A stretch of 64,000 bases of DNA. It comes from Ignavibacteria bacterium (GTDB lineage Bacteria > Bacteroidota > Ignavibacteria > Tepidaquicellales > Tepidaquicellaceae). Of this stretch, positions 41,716 through 51,084 are shown piece by piece. The DNA lies in contig JADJAH010000037.1 of assembly GCA_016704345.1 (NCBI GenBank), forward strand, positions 85,373 to 149,372, given 5' to 3'. Position 1 is the first letter of the stretch. Every line of letters begins with the position of its first letter. The notes below the pieces were generated by a model. It made no database searches and was not told the origin of the DNA. It saw only the letters and a list, made by a program, of their open reading frames with translations. The position numbers and the translations under genes were made by a program.

Positions 41716-42783
41716 ATGGATTCAGATACGCAGAAAGTAAGACTCACACAAATGGTAAAAGCCGCCGGTTGTGCCGCAAAACTTTTTCCAAACATTCTTT
41801 CAGATGCATTGCACGACATAGACTGGCTGCAAAATGAGAATGTGCTTGTTGGTTTTGAAGGCAGGGATGATGCCGGAGTGTACAAAATTTCAGACGAGCT
41901 AGCATTGATACACACAACAGATTTTTTTACGCCTGTTGTTGATGACCCGTATATATTCGGACAGATAGCCGCAACTAACGCTTTGAGTGATGTGTATGCC
42001 ATGGGCGGCACTCCGGTCAGCGCGCTAAACATAGTTGCATTTCCCCAAACGGAGGATGTCTCAATATTGAAGGAGATTCTTCGCGGAGGCGCTGACAAAA
42101 CACGGGAGGCAAACACTGTTATCATTGGCGGTCATTCAATTGATATTCCGAATATTGCATATGGACTCGCAGTAACGGGAACAATCAATCCCAATAAAAT
42201 AAAGGGCAACAATTGCGCACGGCCCGGCGATGTTCTTATTATTACAAAAGCGCTAGGTACCGGCATTCTGAATAATGCTGTAAAGTTCGCAGCCTTAAGC
42301 AATGGCAGATTAGATGCTTTGCTGTCATCGATGCTCAGGCTCAATATGAATGCATCTCAATGTATGCAGAAGCATAATGCAAATGCATGTACTGACATTA
42401 CCGGTTTTGGTTTAGCCGGTCATGCAATGCAGCTTGCAAAAGCAAGCAGAGTTATTTTGAGTTTTCAAGCTGCCGCTATCCCCGTTCTCGACGGCGTGTT
42501 TGAAGGTATTGCTGCAAACATGCTGACGAGAGGCGACAAGTCAAACAGAGATTACACAAAACATTCCGTGAAGACCAAAGGCATTGTTGACAAAGCAATT
42601 GATCATCTCATTTACGATCCGCAGACTTCAGGCGGATTGCTAATCTCTGTTCCCGAAAAACATTCCCGACAGTTAATTCAAGAACTCAGAGATTCCGGAG
42701 ATGAAGTATCTGCTATTGTTGGAGAAATATTACCCGCTATGAATGAAGAGGAAATCGGCAATATCATATTCAGTTATGAATGA
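41716..42783 (+). CDS. selD: Selenide, water dikinase
   Basis: The 355-residue protein has the SelD hallmarks: AAGCAAKLFPNILSD with the catalytic cysteine in the Sec/Cys position (TGT codon, not TGA), TTDFFTPVVDDPYIFGQIAATNALSDVYAMGG with metal- and ATP-binding aspartates, IIGGHSIDIPNIAYGLAV, and TDITGFGLAGHA. It makes selenophosphate from selenide and ATP. The next gene, selU, uses selenophosphate to modify tRNA, so this is a small selenium module. No selA, selB or selenocysteine tRNA is visible in the window. Its stop overlaps the selU start by 8 bases. Confidence 0.95.
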   Translation: MDSDTQKVRLTQMVKAAGCAAKLFPNILSDALHDIDWLQNENVLVGFEGRDDAGVYKISDELALIHTTDFFTPVVDDPYIFGQIAATNALSDVYAMGGTPVSALNIVAFPQTEDVSILKEILRGGADKTREANTVIIGGHSIDIPNIAYGLAVTGTINPNKIKGNNCARPGDVLIITKALGTGILNNAVKFAALSNGRLDALLSSMLRLNMNASQCMQKHNANACTDITGFGLAGHAMQLAKASRVILSFQAAAIPVLDGVFEGIAANMLTRGDKSNRDYTKHSVKTKGIVDKAIDHLIYDPQTSGGLLISVPEKHSRQLIQELRDSGDEVSAIVGEILPAMNEEEIGNIIFSYE

Positions 42784-43990
42784 ATTTAAAGGAGACAAGC
42801 AGCTATTTGAATTCATAAGGTCGGCAAACATTTCACAAACACCTTCTCTTAAAGAACTCCTATCCAATTATCAATCAGATACAATTATTATCTCCGATGT
42901 TCTGTCAAAGTTGAGACAACACAATGACAGACTATTGTTGATCGATGCACGTTCACAGGCAGAATTTGAAGATTCTGAAATTCCCGGGGCAGTAAATTTT
43001 CCGGTTCTTACAAATACTGAAAGACACAATGTCGGCTTGATATACAAGAAATATTCACAAGCCGCAGCATTGTGGCTTGCATTGAAGTATGCGCAGCCAA
43101 AAGCCGATGATCTCAACAAAATCTTAACCGGCCACAATGCAGCTGAAAGAGAAATAGTCGTTTACTGCTGGCGCGGAGGAGGAAGAAGCGGATATCTTTC
43201 TAAAATGATCAGTGATCTCGGATATAAAGTTTCAACACTTAAGGGAGGACACAAGTCATTCAGAAGATACGTCAACGAATATTTCTCAAGGAAGAATTTT
43301 CATTCCGGCTTGATTGAGCTTACCGGAATGACCGGCAGCGGTAAAACTATGCTGCTCAAAGAGACCGGCAAATCTATTCCCATAATTGATTTGGAAAATT
43401 CAGCTCTGCACTATTCAAGTTTACTTGGAAGGATACCTTATGACATCAAGTCAATCCCCGAAGTTAAAAATCAGGCGGCATTTGAGAACAGGGTTTTTGC
43501 GGATGTGTGTTTGAATAGAATGGAGAAATCAGAAGAAGAAGAGATTTATTTGATCGAAAGTGAAAGCAGGAAAGTCGGGGACTTCATAATACCTGAGATG
43601 CTATTTAATAGAATGCTGACAGCACCCGTTATCAGAGTTGACTCAGCCGTAGAGTACAGAGTGAAGCGATTAAACAGAGACTACTTCGGCGAGAATAATG
43701 AAGGCATAGAACCTATGTTGAATATTATGAAATCAAAGGAAACATTCTTCAGACAACAATTGAGTTCATCAACTTACAAAGAGCTTATTGGAAATTTAGA
43801 AAGAGGTGAAACGGAAAAGTTCACAGAGATTATGCTGATCAAATATTATGATGTGAAATATAAAGACAAAGGGAAAATACCTGTCGCAGTTGTTAATGCA
43901 GATCATGCTCAAGATGCAGTGAAAGAAATATTGGAAATATATCGAAAGAACAAGCAGAGTCGGAGGAATGCATCCTCGAACTCTGCTTAG
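42776..43990 (+). CDS. selU: tRNA 2-selenouridine synthase (SelU/MnmH)
   Basis: From the ATG at 42776 (overlapping selD) the protein is 404 residues. An earlier ATG in the selD region is not used. An N-terminal rhodanese domain carries LLLIDARSQAEFEDSEIPGAVNFPVL and the active-site loop VYCWRGGGRSG with its cysteine. A P-loop follows: IELTGMTGSGKTMLL. This two-domain layout is characteristic of SelU, which converts 2-thiouridine at tRNA wobble position 34 to 2-selenouridine through a geranylated intermediate. It works directly after SelD. A hairpin overlaps its 3' end (43952-43988). Confidence 0.93.
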   Translation: MNEFKGDKQLFEFIRSANISQTPSLKELLSNYQSDTIIISDVLSKLRQHNDRLLLIDARSQAEFEDSEIPGAVNFPVLTNTERHNVGLIYKKYSQAAALWLALKYAQPKADDLNKILTGHNAAEREIVVYCWRGGGRSGYLSKMISDLGYKVSTLKGGHKSFRRYVNEYFSRKNFHSGLIELTGMTGSGKTMLLKETGKSIPIIDLENSALHYSSLLGRIPYDIKSIPEVKNQAAFENRVFADVCLNRMEKSEEEEIYLIESESRKVGDFIIPEMLFNRMLTAPVIRVDSAVEYRVKRLNRDYFGENNEGIEPMLNIMKSKETFFRQQLSSSTYKELIGNLERGETEKFTEIMLIKYYDVKYKDKGKIPVAVVNADHAQDAVKEILEIYRKNKQSRRNASSNSA

Positions 43991-43995
43991 ATAAA

Positions 43996-46900
43996 TTAGA
44001 ATACAGGTTCTGTTAACGGTACAAACGATCTCACTATTAACTCTTCCTGAGTTTCAATATGGACACTAAGTGAACCCGGTGCTGGACTTGAACTTTCTTC
44101 CTTGGTCAATCTGAATAATCTCTGACCATTACCAAGACTGTCTTTCAGCCTAAGCGAAAGGAATCCCCAAGCACCCATGTTTGCCGGCTCTTCCTGAACC
44201 CACACGACTTCTTTAGCATTCTTGTATCCTTGCAAAACATTTCTCACTTTATCTGTATCGTATGGATAGTACTGCTCAAGCCTGATAATTGCTGTGTCAG
44301 AAATCTTTTTTGCTTCCCTGTATTTTGACAGGTCATAAAAAACTTTACCGCTTGTTAACAAGATCCTTTCCGTTTTCAGTTTGTCAGCATTTGCATCATC
44401 AATAATTTCCATGAAGGTCTGTTCAACAAAATCTTTCTTATAAGATCTTGCTTCGGGAAGCCTTAGCAAACTCTTCGGAGTCATAATCACCAAAGGTCTT
44501 TTCTTGTGTTGCTTAGACTGACGTCTCAGTAAATGAAATAATTGTGCAGGTGTTGTAGGATTACAGACAATCATGTTGTCCTCAGCACAGAGCGTAAGAA
44601 ATCTTTCCAGTCGTGCGCTTGAATGCTCGGGTCCCTGTCCTTCCTGTCCGTGAGGAAGCATCAAAACAATATTACATGGCAAACTCCACTTTGCATAAGA
44701 ACTCGATATGAAATTATCTATGATAACCTGACCTGCGTTTGCAAAGTCGCCAAACTGCGCTTCCCATACCACCAGTGTGATAGGATCTGCTGTGGAATAG
44801 CCGTATTCAAATCCTAAGACTGCAGCTTCAGACAAAAGACTGTCAAGCGGTTCTATCCATGAAACCCCGGGAGCGATGTTATTCATTGTAATTATCTCTT
44901 GTCCCGTCTCAGCGTCAGTCAGTACAATGTGTCTTTGTGAGAAAGTACCTCGCGCACTGTCCTGTCCGCTCAGCCGGATTGGAATTCCATCCTGCATGAG
45001 ACTTCCGAAAGCAAGCGCTTCACCGAATGCCCAATCTACTCCTGCATCAGTTGAAATAAAATCCTTTCTTGAATCAACGAACTTCTTGAGTTTAGGATGA
45101 AGAGTAAAATTTTCAGGAAGCGTAGTAATTGAGTTTACTATTGCATTCAGTTTCTCTTCAGGCACATGTGTTTCTACATGAGACTCGGCAGCTTCTATCT
45201 CTTCTTCAGTAACAGCAAGCGGAATGTCGGTTTTAAATTTCTGGACTTTTTCATGCCCTTCACTCATTTTCTCATAAATTCGAGTTTCGATTTCTTTCAA
45301 TACCTCCGGAGTTACAACTTTTTCTTTCAACAACCGTTTCTCATAGATCTCCTTTACCGAAGGATGATTCCTTATTTTTTTATACATCAGCGGCTGAGTG
45401 AATGCCGGCTCATCTGCTTCATTGTGGCCCAGCCTTCTGTATCCCCATACATCAACAACCACATCACTATTATACTTCATCCTATATTCAAAGGCGAGTT
45501 TGGTTACAAGCAAAGTTGCTTCAGGATCATCACCGTTAACATGAAAGATCGGAGCCTGTATCATCTTTGCCACATCCGAACAATACTGCGACGAGCGCGC
45601 TTCCTCAGGAGTAGTTGTGAAACCAATCTGATTATTAATTATGATATGTATTGTTCCACCGGTTCTGTAGCCGTTGAGTTGAGAGAGATTGAGTGTCTCT
45701 GCTACAATCCCTTCACCCGCAACAGCAGCATCTCCGTGTATGAGAACAGGTATGACTCGATTCCGTGAGTTGTCATCCATCCATGTCTGCTTTGCCCTGA
45801 CAATTCCTTCAACTACCGGATTTACAAATTCCAGATGGGACGGATTTGACGCAACGGATACGATTATCTCTTTATCAGATTTTGTCTTATAATTACCTGT
45901 TGCGCCAAGATGATATTTTACATCGCCGGAACCTTGTGCAGACGCGGGATCAATATAACCTTCAAACTCAGAGAAGATGGCAGACATGGATTTTCCGATA
46001 ATATTAGCAAGCACATTCAATCTTCCGCGGTGAGCCATGCCCATAACAAGTTCATGTACAGAACTCTCCGAAGCACAGTTGAGAAGAAAATCCAGCAATG
46101 CAATTATAGTTTCAGAACCTTCAAGCGAGAATCTTTTGTGCCCCACATATTTCTTATCAATAAACTTTTCAAAATTTTCAGCTTCCGAAAGTTTGAAGAG
46201 TATATGCTTCTTTTCTTCAACTGTGAATGAAGGCATATTCATATTCATCTCAATTTGTCCTTCAAGCCATCTTTTCTTTTCCGGATCTTGAATATGCTTA
46301 TATTCAACGCCTATCTTATCGCAATATGTTTGATAGAGAATATTCAAAATTTCACGAAGAGTCGCAGTTCTCTTACCCGCTAAGCCGTCCGTTATAAATT
46401 CTCTGTCGTAATCCCAAACTGTGAATCCGTATTTAGAAGGATCAAGCTCAGGGTGATACTGAGCTTTAGATTCCAGTGGATCCAGATTCGCAAGAAGATG
46501 CCCGCGGACCCTGAACATATTGATTAGTTGAATAGCCTTTGCCTGTTTTTCAATTTCTTCAAGATTGTCAATTTTGCCAAGATCATCTGCGTTCTTATCG
46601 AGAAACCATTTTACGGGTTTCATGGGTATCTGCAGTCCCTCGAATATCTCTTCATAAAAATTATCATCGCCTTTGAGCAAGCCGCTCAACTTCTGTAAAA
46701 ATACACCTGACTCTGCGCCCTGTATGATTCTGTGATCGTAGGTGCTTGTGATATTCATTACTTTGCTGATGCCGATCGTAGTGATGATCTCATTTGTAAC
46801 TGCCTGATACTCTGCGGGATAATCTATTGCGCCTGTTGCAATAATTGCGCCTTGCCCAAGCATCAGCCTCGGTGTTGATGCTACCGTGCCAAGCGTTCCG

Positions 46901-47625
46901 GGATTGGTAAGAGAAATTGTAGTTCCCTGAAAATCACTGACCTCAATTTTATTACTGCGCGCCTTCTTTATTATTTCATCGTAAGCATCGAAGTACTCGC
47001 CGAAGTTCATGAGATTTGCCTTCTTGATATTAGGAACTATGAGTGATCGGCTGCCATCTTTTTTTTCAAGATCAACGGCCAGTCCCAGATTCACGTCGGG
47101 CTTTTTGATAACGTTCGGTTCTCCGTTTATTACAGTATATGCATTGTTCATGACGGGCACTGAGTTTATACCCTTTATGATTGCCCAGCCTATGATGTGT
47201 GTAAAAGAAACCTTGCGTCCGTTTTTTTTCTTGAGATATTCGTTTATCAATCTCCTGTTTTCCTCAAGAACTTTTACCGGTATGGTTCTGAAAGTAGTAG
47301 CAGTAGGAATAGTAAGACTTGCATTCATGTTTTCTATGATCTTGGCGCCAACACCTCTTATGACTTCAGGTTGCTCATCTCCTACCGGCTGGGGAATATT
47401 GATTTGTGCACGCGAATATCCGTTGCCTGAAACAGGTTTTGTCTCCGTTGATAATTTTTTGTCATTCTTATTAAGCTCGAGTTCCTTGAACAGGGTCTTC
47501 CAGTTGTCACTTACAGATCCGGGATCTTTCTGATATTCATCGAGAAGTTCGAGCACGTACCAGGTATTGAGTCCGAATTCAGAGATCTTTTCCTGTTGCT
47601 CAGTAGATAAGTCTTCTAATTTCAT
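43996..47625 (-). CDS. kgd: Multifunctional 2-oxoglutarate dehydrogenase (fused E2 catalytic domain and E1), Kgd-type
   Basis: The 1209-residue protein fuses three parts. Residues 1-50 are the E1 N-terminal segment (FGLNTWYVLELLDEYQKDPGSVSDNWKTLFKEL). Residues about 85-330 are a dihydrolipoamide succinyltransferase catalytic domain without lipoyl arm, with the active-site His298 in TYDHRIIQGAESG. From about 360 onward is the ThDP-dependent E1 (AHRGRLNVLANI, HGDAAVAGEGIVAETLNLSQLNGYRTGGTIHIIINNQIGFTT). This layout is that of mycobacterial/actinobacterial KGD. It decarboxylates 2-oxoglutarate in the TCA cycle and can transfer the succinyl group to lipoyl partners and CoA. An E3 and a lipoyl-bearing partner must lie elsewhere. 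It is the longest gene here. Confidence 0.93.
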   Translation of the reverse strand: MKLEDLSTEQQEKISEFGLNTWYVLELLDEYQKDPGSVSDNWKTLFKELELNKNDKKLSTETKPVSGNGYSRAQINIPQPVGDEQPEVIRGVGAKIIENMNASLTIPTATTFRTIPVKVLEENRRLINEYLKKKNGRKVSFTHIIGWAIIKGINSVPVMNNAYTVINGEPNVIKKPDVNLGLAVDLEKKDGSRSLIVPNIKKANLMNFGEYFDAYDEIIKKARSNKIEVSDFQGTTISLTNPGTLGTVASTPRLMLGQGAIIATGAIDYPAEYQAVTNEIITTIGISKVMNITSTYDHRIIQGAESGVFLQKLSGLLKGDDNFYEEIFEGLQIPMKPVKWFLDKNADDLGKIDNLEEIEKQAKAIQLINMFRVRGHLLANLDPLESKAQYHPELDPSKYGFTVWDYDREFITDGLAGKRTATLREILNILYQTYCDKIGVEYKHIQDPEKKRWLEGQIEMNMNMPSFTVEEKKHILFKLSEAENFEKFIDKKYVGHKRFSLEGSETIIALLDFLLNCASESSVHELVMGMAHRGRLNVLANIIGKSMSAIFSEFEGYIDPASAQGSGDVKYHLGATGNYKTKSDKEIIVSVASNPSHLEFVNPVVEGIVRAKQTWMDDNSRNRVIPVLIHGDAAVAGEGIVAETLNLSQLNGYRTGGTIHIIINNQIGFTTTPEEARSSQYCSDVAKMIQAPIFHVNGDDPEATLLVTKLAFEYRMKYNSDVVVDVWGYRRLGHNEADEPAFTQPLMYKKIRNHPSVKEIYEKRLLKEKVVTPEVLKEIETRIYEKMSEGHEKVQKFKTDIPLAVTEEEIEAAESHVETHVPEEKLNAIVNSITTLPENFTLHPKLKKFVDSRKDFISTDAGVDWAFGEALAFGSLMQDGIPIRLSGQDSARGTFSQRHIVLTDAETGQEIITMNNIAPGVSWIEPLDSLLSEAAVLGFEYGYSTADPITLVVWEAQFGDFANAGQVIIDNFISSSYAKWSLPCNIVLMLPHGQEGQGPEHSSARLERFLTLCAEDNMIVCNPTTPAQLFHLLRRQSKQHKKRPLVIMTPKSLLRLPEARSYKKDFVEQTFMEIIDDANADKLKTERILLTSGKVFYDLSKYREAKKISDTAIIRLEQYYPYDTDKVRNVLQGYKNAKEVVWVQEEPANMGAWGFLSLRLKDSLGNGQRLFRLTKEESSSPAPGSLSVHIETQEELIVRSFVPLTEPVF

Positions 47626-47692
47626 TTTGAATTAATTTTGCCTAATTTATCCAAATTTATAAACAACTTCAGCAGATTAAATCAAATCATTC

Positions 47693-48424
47693 ATGACTCG
47701 TATTACAATTGTTGCAATTATGTTGCTCATCGCATCAGTAACACATGCTCAAAGACCGGAAGACAAGACTTACATGGCGGGAGGATTCAATTATCAGCTT
47801 GCTTCAGCTGCTCCGCTTGATTATATAATTGACCGATTCAATCAAACACGTAACCTCATCGACGAAATGGACAAGGTAAGCCACATGTCCGGTGCAGTAT
47901 TTGCTTTTGGGTTTGGATGGGGTGAAGATGAAAAGTTCATTTTACTGGAAATGGGCTTGACCCTGGGAGGATCAGGTTCACTTTCGTCTGAAAGGCTGGA
48001 AAATGGCGTATTAAAAAAACAGGATCTCAAGGTGACTTCATTTCTTATTAATACCGGCTTCGCTTATTTGATACAGACTGAAAAGAAGTTTGAATACGGA
48101 GCAGGGCTATTCATTGACTACGGCGGGTTCAGAGTAAGAACCAGAACTTACAACAGCAATCAGACAGCCCCGGACTTTAAGGATATCGGAGAGTCAAATA
48201 CTTTGGTTGGATTGACACCAACAATATTTCTTGATTACAACTTCTCTGAAACTTTCGGATTATCTTTTAGGCCGTTTTACAGATACCAGCTGTATGACAA
48301 TGACTTGCAGTATGTTAACAAAGAGCTGAATCCAAACACATGGCAGAATGATGCTTATGATAATCAGCACGGAGCAATGCTGGACGGATTCGGAGGCACC
48401 TTATTGGCAGTATTCTTCTTCTGA
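47693..48424 (+). CDS. Outer-membrane beta-barrel protein
   Basis: The 243-residue protein has a signal peptide (TRITIVAIMLLIASVTHAQ) and then an amphipathic strand pattern with aromatic girdles (AFGFGWGEDEKFILLEMGLTLGG, KFEYGAGLFIDYGGFRVRTRTY, PTIFLDYNFSETFGLSFRPFYRYQ), ending in LLAVFFF. This is a typical small outer-membrane barrel of unknown function. Divergent from the 2-oxoglutarate dehydrogenase gene and convergent with paaD. No close family is recognised. Confidence 0.7.
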   Translation: MTRITIVAIMLLIASVTHAQRPEDKTYMAGGFNYQLASAAPLDYIIDRFNQTRNLIDEMDKVSHMSGAVFAFGFGWGEDEKFILLEMGLTLGGSGSLSSERLENGVLKKQDLKVTSFLINTGFAYLIQTEKKFEYGAGLFIDYGGFRVRTRTYNSNQTAPDFKDIGESNTLVGLTPTIFLDYNFSETFGLSFRPFYRYQLYDNDLQYVNKELNPNTWQNDAYDNQHGAMLDGFGGTLLAVFFF

Positions 48425-48440
48425 TTCTGACAAACTTTTC

Positions 48441-48935
48441 TTAAACGGGCTTGAACTGTTCGAATGACTGCATGCAATTATCGCAATAATGAATTGCTCT
48501 GCATTGAGTAGGACCAAAGGGAGTCTGCAATCTTGTATCACGGCTCCCGCAGAAAGGACATGCAACCTTAAACAGAGAATCAACTGAAACGAAACCGTCA
48601 ACATGTCCAGGTAGTGCGAATTTGGATTCCTTCAACATCTGAATGCCCTTTTCAGTTATCATGTTTGTACTCCACTGAACATCATAATTAACTTCCACTT
48701 CAACACTTCTGATTGGAAGCTTTCCGACTTTGGATTTTACATCTTCCTTCATCATATTAACAGCAGGACAACCGGCGAACGTAGGAGTCATTGTAACTCT
48801 AACATCTCCTTCATCAGATATTTTTACCGAAGTAATTATTCCCATGTCAACAACCGATAATTTGGGAATCTCCGGGTCCATTACATCCTGAAGCGCTGCC
48901 CAAACATTTTCTTCCGTAACTAATTCATTTACCAT
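48441..48935 (-). CDS. paaD: Phenylacetyl-CoA epoxidase subunit PaaD
   Basis: The 164-residue protein has the MIP18/DUF59-type N-terminal domain (VWAALQDVMDPEIPKLSVVDMGII, VTMTPTFAGCPAVNMMKEDV) and a C-terminal zinc-ribbon-like part CPFCGSRDTRLQTPFGPTQCRAIHYCDNCMQSFEQFKP. Both are typical of PaaD, needed for assembly or maturation of the phenylacetyl-CoA epoxidase metal centre. Its start overlaps paaC by 7 bases. It is last in paaABCD and converges with an outer-membrane barrel gene. Confidence 0.93.
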   Translation of the reverse strand: MVNELVTEENVWAALQDVMDPEIPKLSVVDMGIITSVKISDEGDVRVTMTPTFAGCPAVNMMKEDVKSKVGKLPIRSVEVEVNYDVQWSTNMITEKGIQMLKESKFALPGHVDGFVSVDSLFKVACPFCGSRDTRLQTPFGPTQCRAIHYCDNCMQSFEQFKPV

Positions 48936-49693
48936 TCTGCCTTCGGGTCAATCTTATAAACTTCAGACATTTCATCAATCAGTGGTTTTAGAAATTCTGT
49001 ATGAAATCCGGCTCTGCCTCCATAAGATGGTGTGCAGTTACCTACATCAGGCATTCTTAATTCACCAGCATTCAATATTGGAGTGATGTGATCAATCCAG
49101 GCATCCTGTAAAAATTTCTCACCGGGAAAGATGCCTTCATTCTGCAATGCCAACTCGTAATCAGAAGGTTCAAAAATTCCTAATGCAAGAGGCATACATT
49201 CATTAAGAGCGGATTGCATCCTTGCCCTGCTTTCTTCATTAGCGCTTCCGAGTTGTTTGATCCAGGTATCTGCATGCATAGTATGATATCTGAGTTCGCC
49301 TCTGAACTTTCTCGCTATCTTTGCCAGCGGTTCAAATGAAGACTCAGCCAGCATTCCGAATCTCAATGCTTCTGATGAATCAAAAAGAAAATGCCTCATC
49401 AGGCTGAAGTCATATTCGCCGATCGGATACTCAACAAAGTGGCAACAGACATAATCTTTTTCTTCCCTGTTGAATGCCAGCGTGTCCGGATCCTTTTCTC
49501 CGATCTCATGCAGTAATGTGTAAAGCGCAAGTGCATGCCCGAGTTTATCCTGTGCCATTGATGAGAATGCGATGTCCTCTTCAAGGATTGGACCAAGTCC
49601 CGTCCATTCAGAATTTCTATGACCGATTATCAATTGATCATCGGCAATTCTGAATATAAGATTCCTGATTGCATCTTTGTTATCTTCAGCCAT
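48929..49693 (-). CDS. paaC: Phenylacetyl-CoA epoxidase subunit PaaC
   Basis: The 254-residue helical protein matches PaaC: FRIADDQLIIGHRNSEWTGLGPILEEDIAFSSMAQDKLGHALALY, with the DxxGHA segment, then YDFSLMRHFLFDSSEALRF, and RGELRYHTMHADTWIKQLG. PaaC is the structural partner of the catalytic subunit PaaA in the epoxidase (PaaA and PaaC form the core heterodimer). Ferritin-like fold; length normal (about 250). Situated between paaB (1 base) and paaD (overlap). Confidence 0.94.
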   Translation of the reverse strand: MAEDNKDAIRNLIFRIADDQLIIGHRNSEWTGLGPILEEDIAFSSMAQDKLGHALALYTLLHEIGEKDPDTLAFNREEKDYVCCHFVEYPIGEYDFSLMRHFLFDSSEALRFGMLAESSFEPLAKIARKFRGELRYHTMHADTWIKQLGSANEESRARMQSALNECMPLALGIFEPSDYELALQNEGIFPGEKFLQDAWIDHITPILNAGELRMPDVGNCTPSYGGRAGFHTEFLKPLIDEMSEVYKIDPKAEW

Positions 49694-49694
49694 T

Positions 49695-50069
49695 TTATTT
49701 TGAATGTTCCTTTCTGTATTTGTTAATTCTTTCCATCACTTTGTAACCACCGGCTTCTCTGTACATCTTCTCCTGATTATTTTCATACATATCTTCATCT
49801 CTATAGTTTGTCTGATACACATCTGAGGTCTTTACAATCCAGAGACTCACGCAGTCTGCTCTTCTGGCAAATTGTTCCTTCGCAAGGATGTAAGCCATTT
49901 CGTGATTCGGTGCATGCACGGAACCTACATGAATATGCCGATCGCCTTTTTTTGTTTGATGAAATACTTCAAATGTTGTCCAGTGATGAATGTTTTCAAC
50001 CGGAGTGTTATCCGGTTCTTCCGGAAGTCCTTCTCTTGTGATTCTTGGATCTAATGATTTCAGTGACAT
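49695..50069 (-). CDS. paaB: Phenylacetyl-CoA epoxidase subunit PaaB
   Basis: The 124-residue protein has the PaaB pattern: TTFEVFHQTKKGDRHIHVGSVHAPNHEMAYILAKEQFARR, then CVSLWIVKTSDVYQT. PaaB is the small subunit of the phenylacetyl-CoA epoxidase that associates with PaaA and PaaC. Normal PaaB is about 95 residues; here the extra N-terminal segment (SLKSLDPRITREGLPEEPDN) and the C-terminal tail (EKMYREAGGYKVMERINKYRKEHSK) are longer but still plausible. It is 28 bases downstream of paaA and one base upstream of paaC. Confidence 0.92.
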   Translation of the reverse strand: MSLKSLDPRITREGLPEEPDNTPVENIHHWTTFEVFHQTKKGDRHIHVGSVHAPNHEMAYILAKEQFARRADCVSLWIVKTSDVYQTNYRDEDMYENNQEKMYREAGGYKVMERINKYRKEHSK

Positions 50070-50097
50070 TGTTGTAACAAATTTTATCTGTCAATAT

Positions 50098-51084
50098 TTA
50101 TGAAAGTGGAATTGTATATTCCTCTGCATTTCTCATCAAAGCCTTTCTGACCCATTCACCCTTTTCTTCGGCTCTTCTTCTAACTGCAAGTCGTTCTTTG
50201 TTGCAGGGTCCGTCGCCGTTTATGACTCGTTTGAATTCTTCCCAATCGGGTTCTGTGTAATCCCAAATACCAGTATCTTCATTCTTCTTGAGTTTTTGAT
50301 CAGGAATCGAAAGTCCAAGCTCCCAGATCTTTGGCACATACATATCAAGAAACTTCTGCCGCATATCGTCATTGGAAGCCATCTTAACTTTCCATCTCAT
50401 GAGTGTTTCAGTATGAACGGAAATTTTATCAGAGGGTCCGAAGAAATGCATGATCGGTTTCCACCATCTGTTAAGCGCGTCCTGAACCATCTCTCTTTGT
50501 TTTGGTGTCCCGGTTGCAAGAAACACTACATTATCATGACCATACTTTAGATGGAAAGATTCTTCCATGCAGATCCTCTCGAGCGCTCTGCAGTATGGGC
50601 CATAGGAGCCTTTAGAATTTGCTACCTGATTAATTATAGCGCCTGCATCTATCAGCCATGCAATTACGGCTGTATCTGCCCAAGTTACGGCAGGATAATT
50701 GAATACGTTGGAGTATTTTGATTTGCCGGTGATAAGATCATTGATCATCATTTCACGTGGTTTACCGAGTGTTTCTGCGGCGCTGTAAAGAAGCTGTGCA
50801 TGGCCGACTTCATCCTGAACTTTTGCCATCAACGCAAGTTTTCTTCTGAAGCCCGGCGCTCTTGTGATCCAGGTACCTTCGGGCAAGGCGCCAATAATTT
50901 CAGAATGGGCATGCTGTTCGATCATTCGTATTAACTGCTTTCTATATTCGGCAGGCATCCAATCCATAGGTTCGATTTTTTCCCCAGCCTGAATACGCGC
51001 TTCAAAATCTTCAAGTCTTTTTGGATCTTCTACTGTCCTTTCACCGTTCTTTGTTTCTTCAAAAATATAACCGCCTCCGTACAT
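50098..51084 (-). CDS. paaA: Phenylacetyl-CoA epoxidase catalytic subunit PaaA
   Basis: The 328-residue protein matches the catalytic subunit of the multicomponent phenylacetyl-CoA epoxidase. The di-iron helices contribute Glu and His ligands in RMIEQHAHSEIIGALPEG, AKVQDEVGHAQLLY (ExxH) and ICMEESFHLKYGHDN (ExxxxHxxxG). It adds oxygen to the aromatic ring of phenylacetyl-CoA using reducing power from PaaE, which is not seen here. The gene is first in paaABCD. Upstream, 180 bases separate it from the next gene, a likely promoter region. PaaG lies at 10.6 kb. Confidence 0.96.
   Translation of the reverse strand: MYGGGYIFEETKNGERTVEDPKRLEDFEARIQAGEKIEPMDWMPAEYRKQLIRMIEQHAHSEIIGALPEGTWITRAPGFRRKLALMAKVQDEVGHAQLLYSAAETLGKPREMMINDLITGKSKYSNVFNYPAVTWADTAVIAWLIDAGAIINQVANSKGSYGPYCRALERICMEESFHLKYGHDNVVFLATGTPKQREMVQDALNRWWKPIMHFFGPSDKISVHTETLMRWKVKMASNDDMRQKFLDMYVPKIWELGLSIPDQKLKKNEDTGIWDYTEPDWEEFKRVINGDGPCNKERLAVRRRAEEKGEWVRKALMRNAEEYTIPLS

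Noticed and set aside
41758..41790. SelD as selenoprotein
   Set aside because: The active-site codon is TGT for cysteine; no in-frame TGA.
43952..43988. Imperfect 16-base-pair hairpin at the selU 3' end
   Set aside because: It overlaps the coding end, has two mismatches and no T-run on either side, so it is not called a terminator, though it may slow transcription between the convergent genes.
45166..45768. 200-residue plus-strand frame
   Set aside because: It is antisense to the 2-oxoglutarate dehydrogenase gene; low-complexity, without family motifs.
47009..47533. 174-residue plus-strand frame
   Set aside because: Antisense to the N-terminal part of the same dehydrogenase; composition artefact of the opposite strand.
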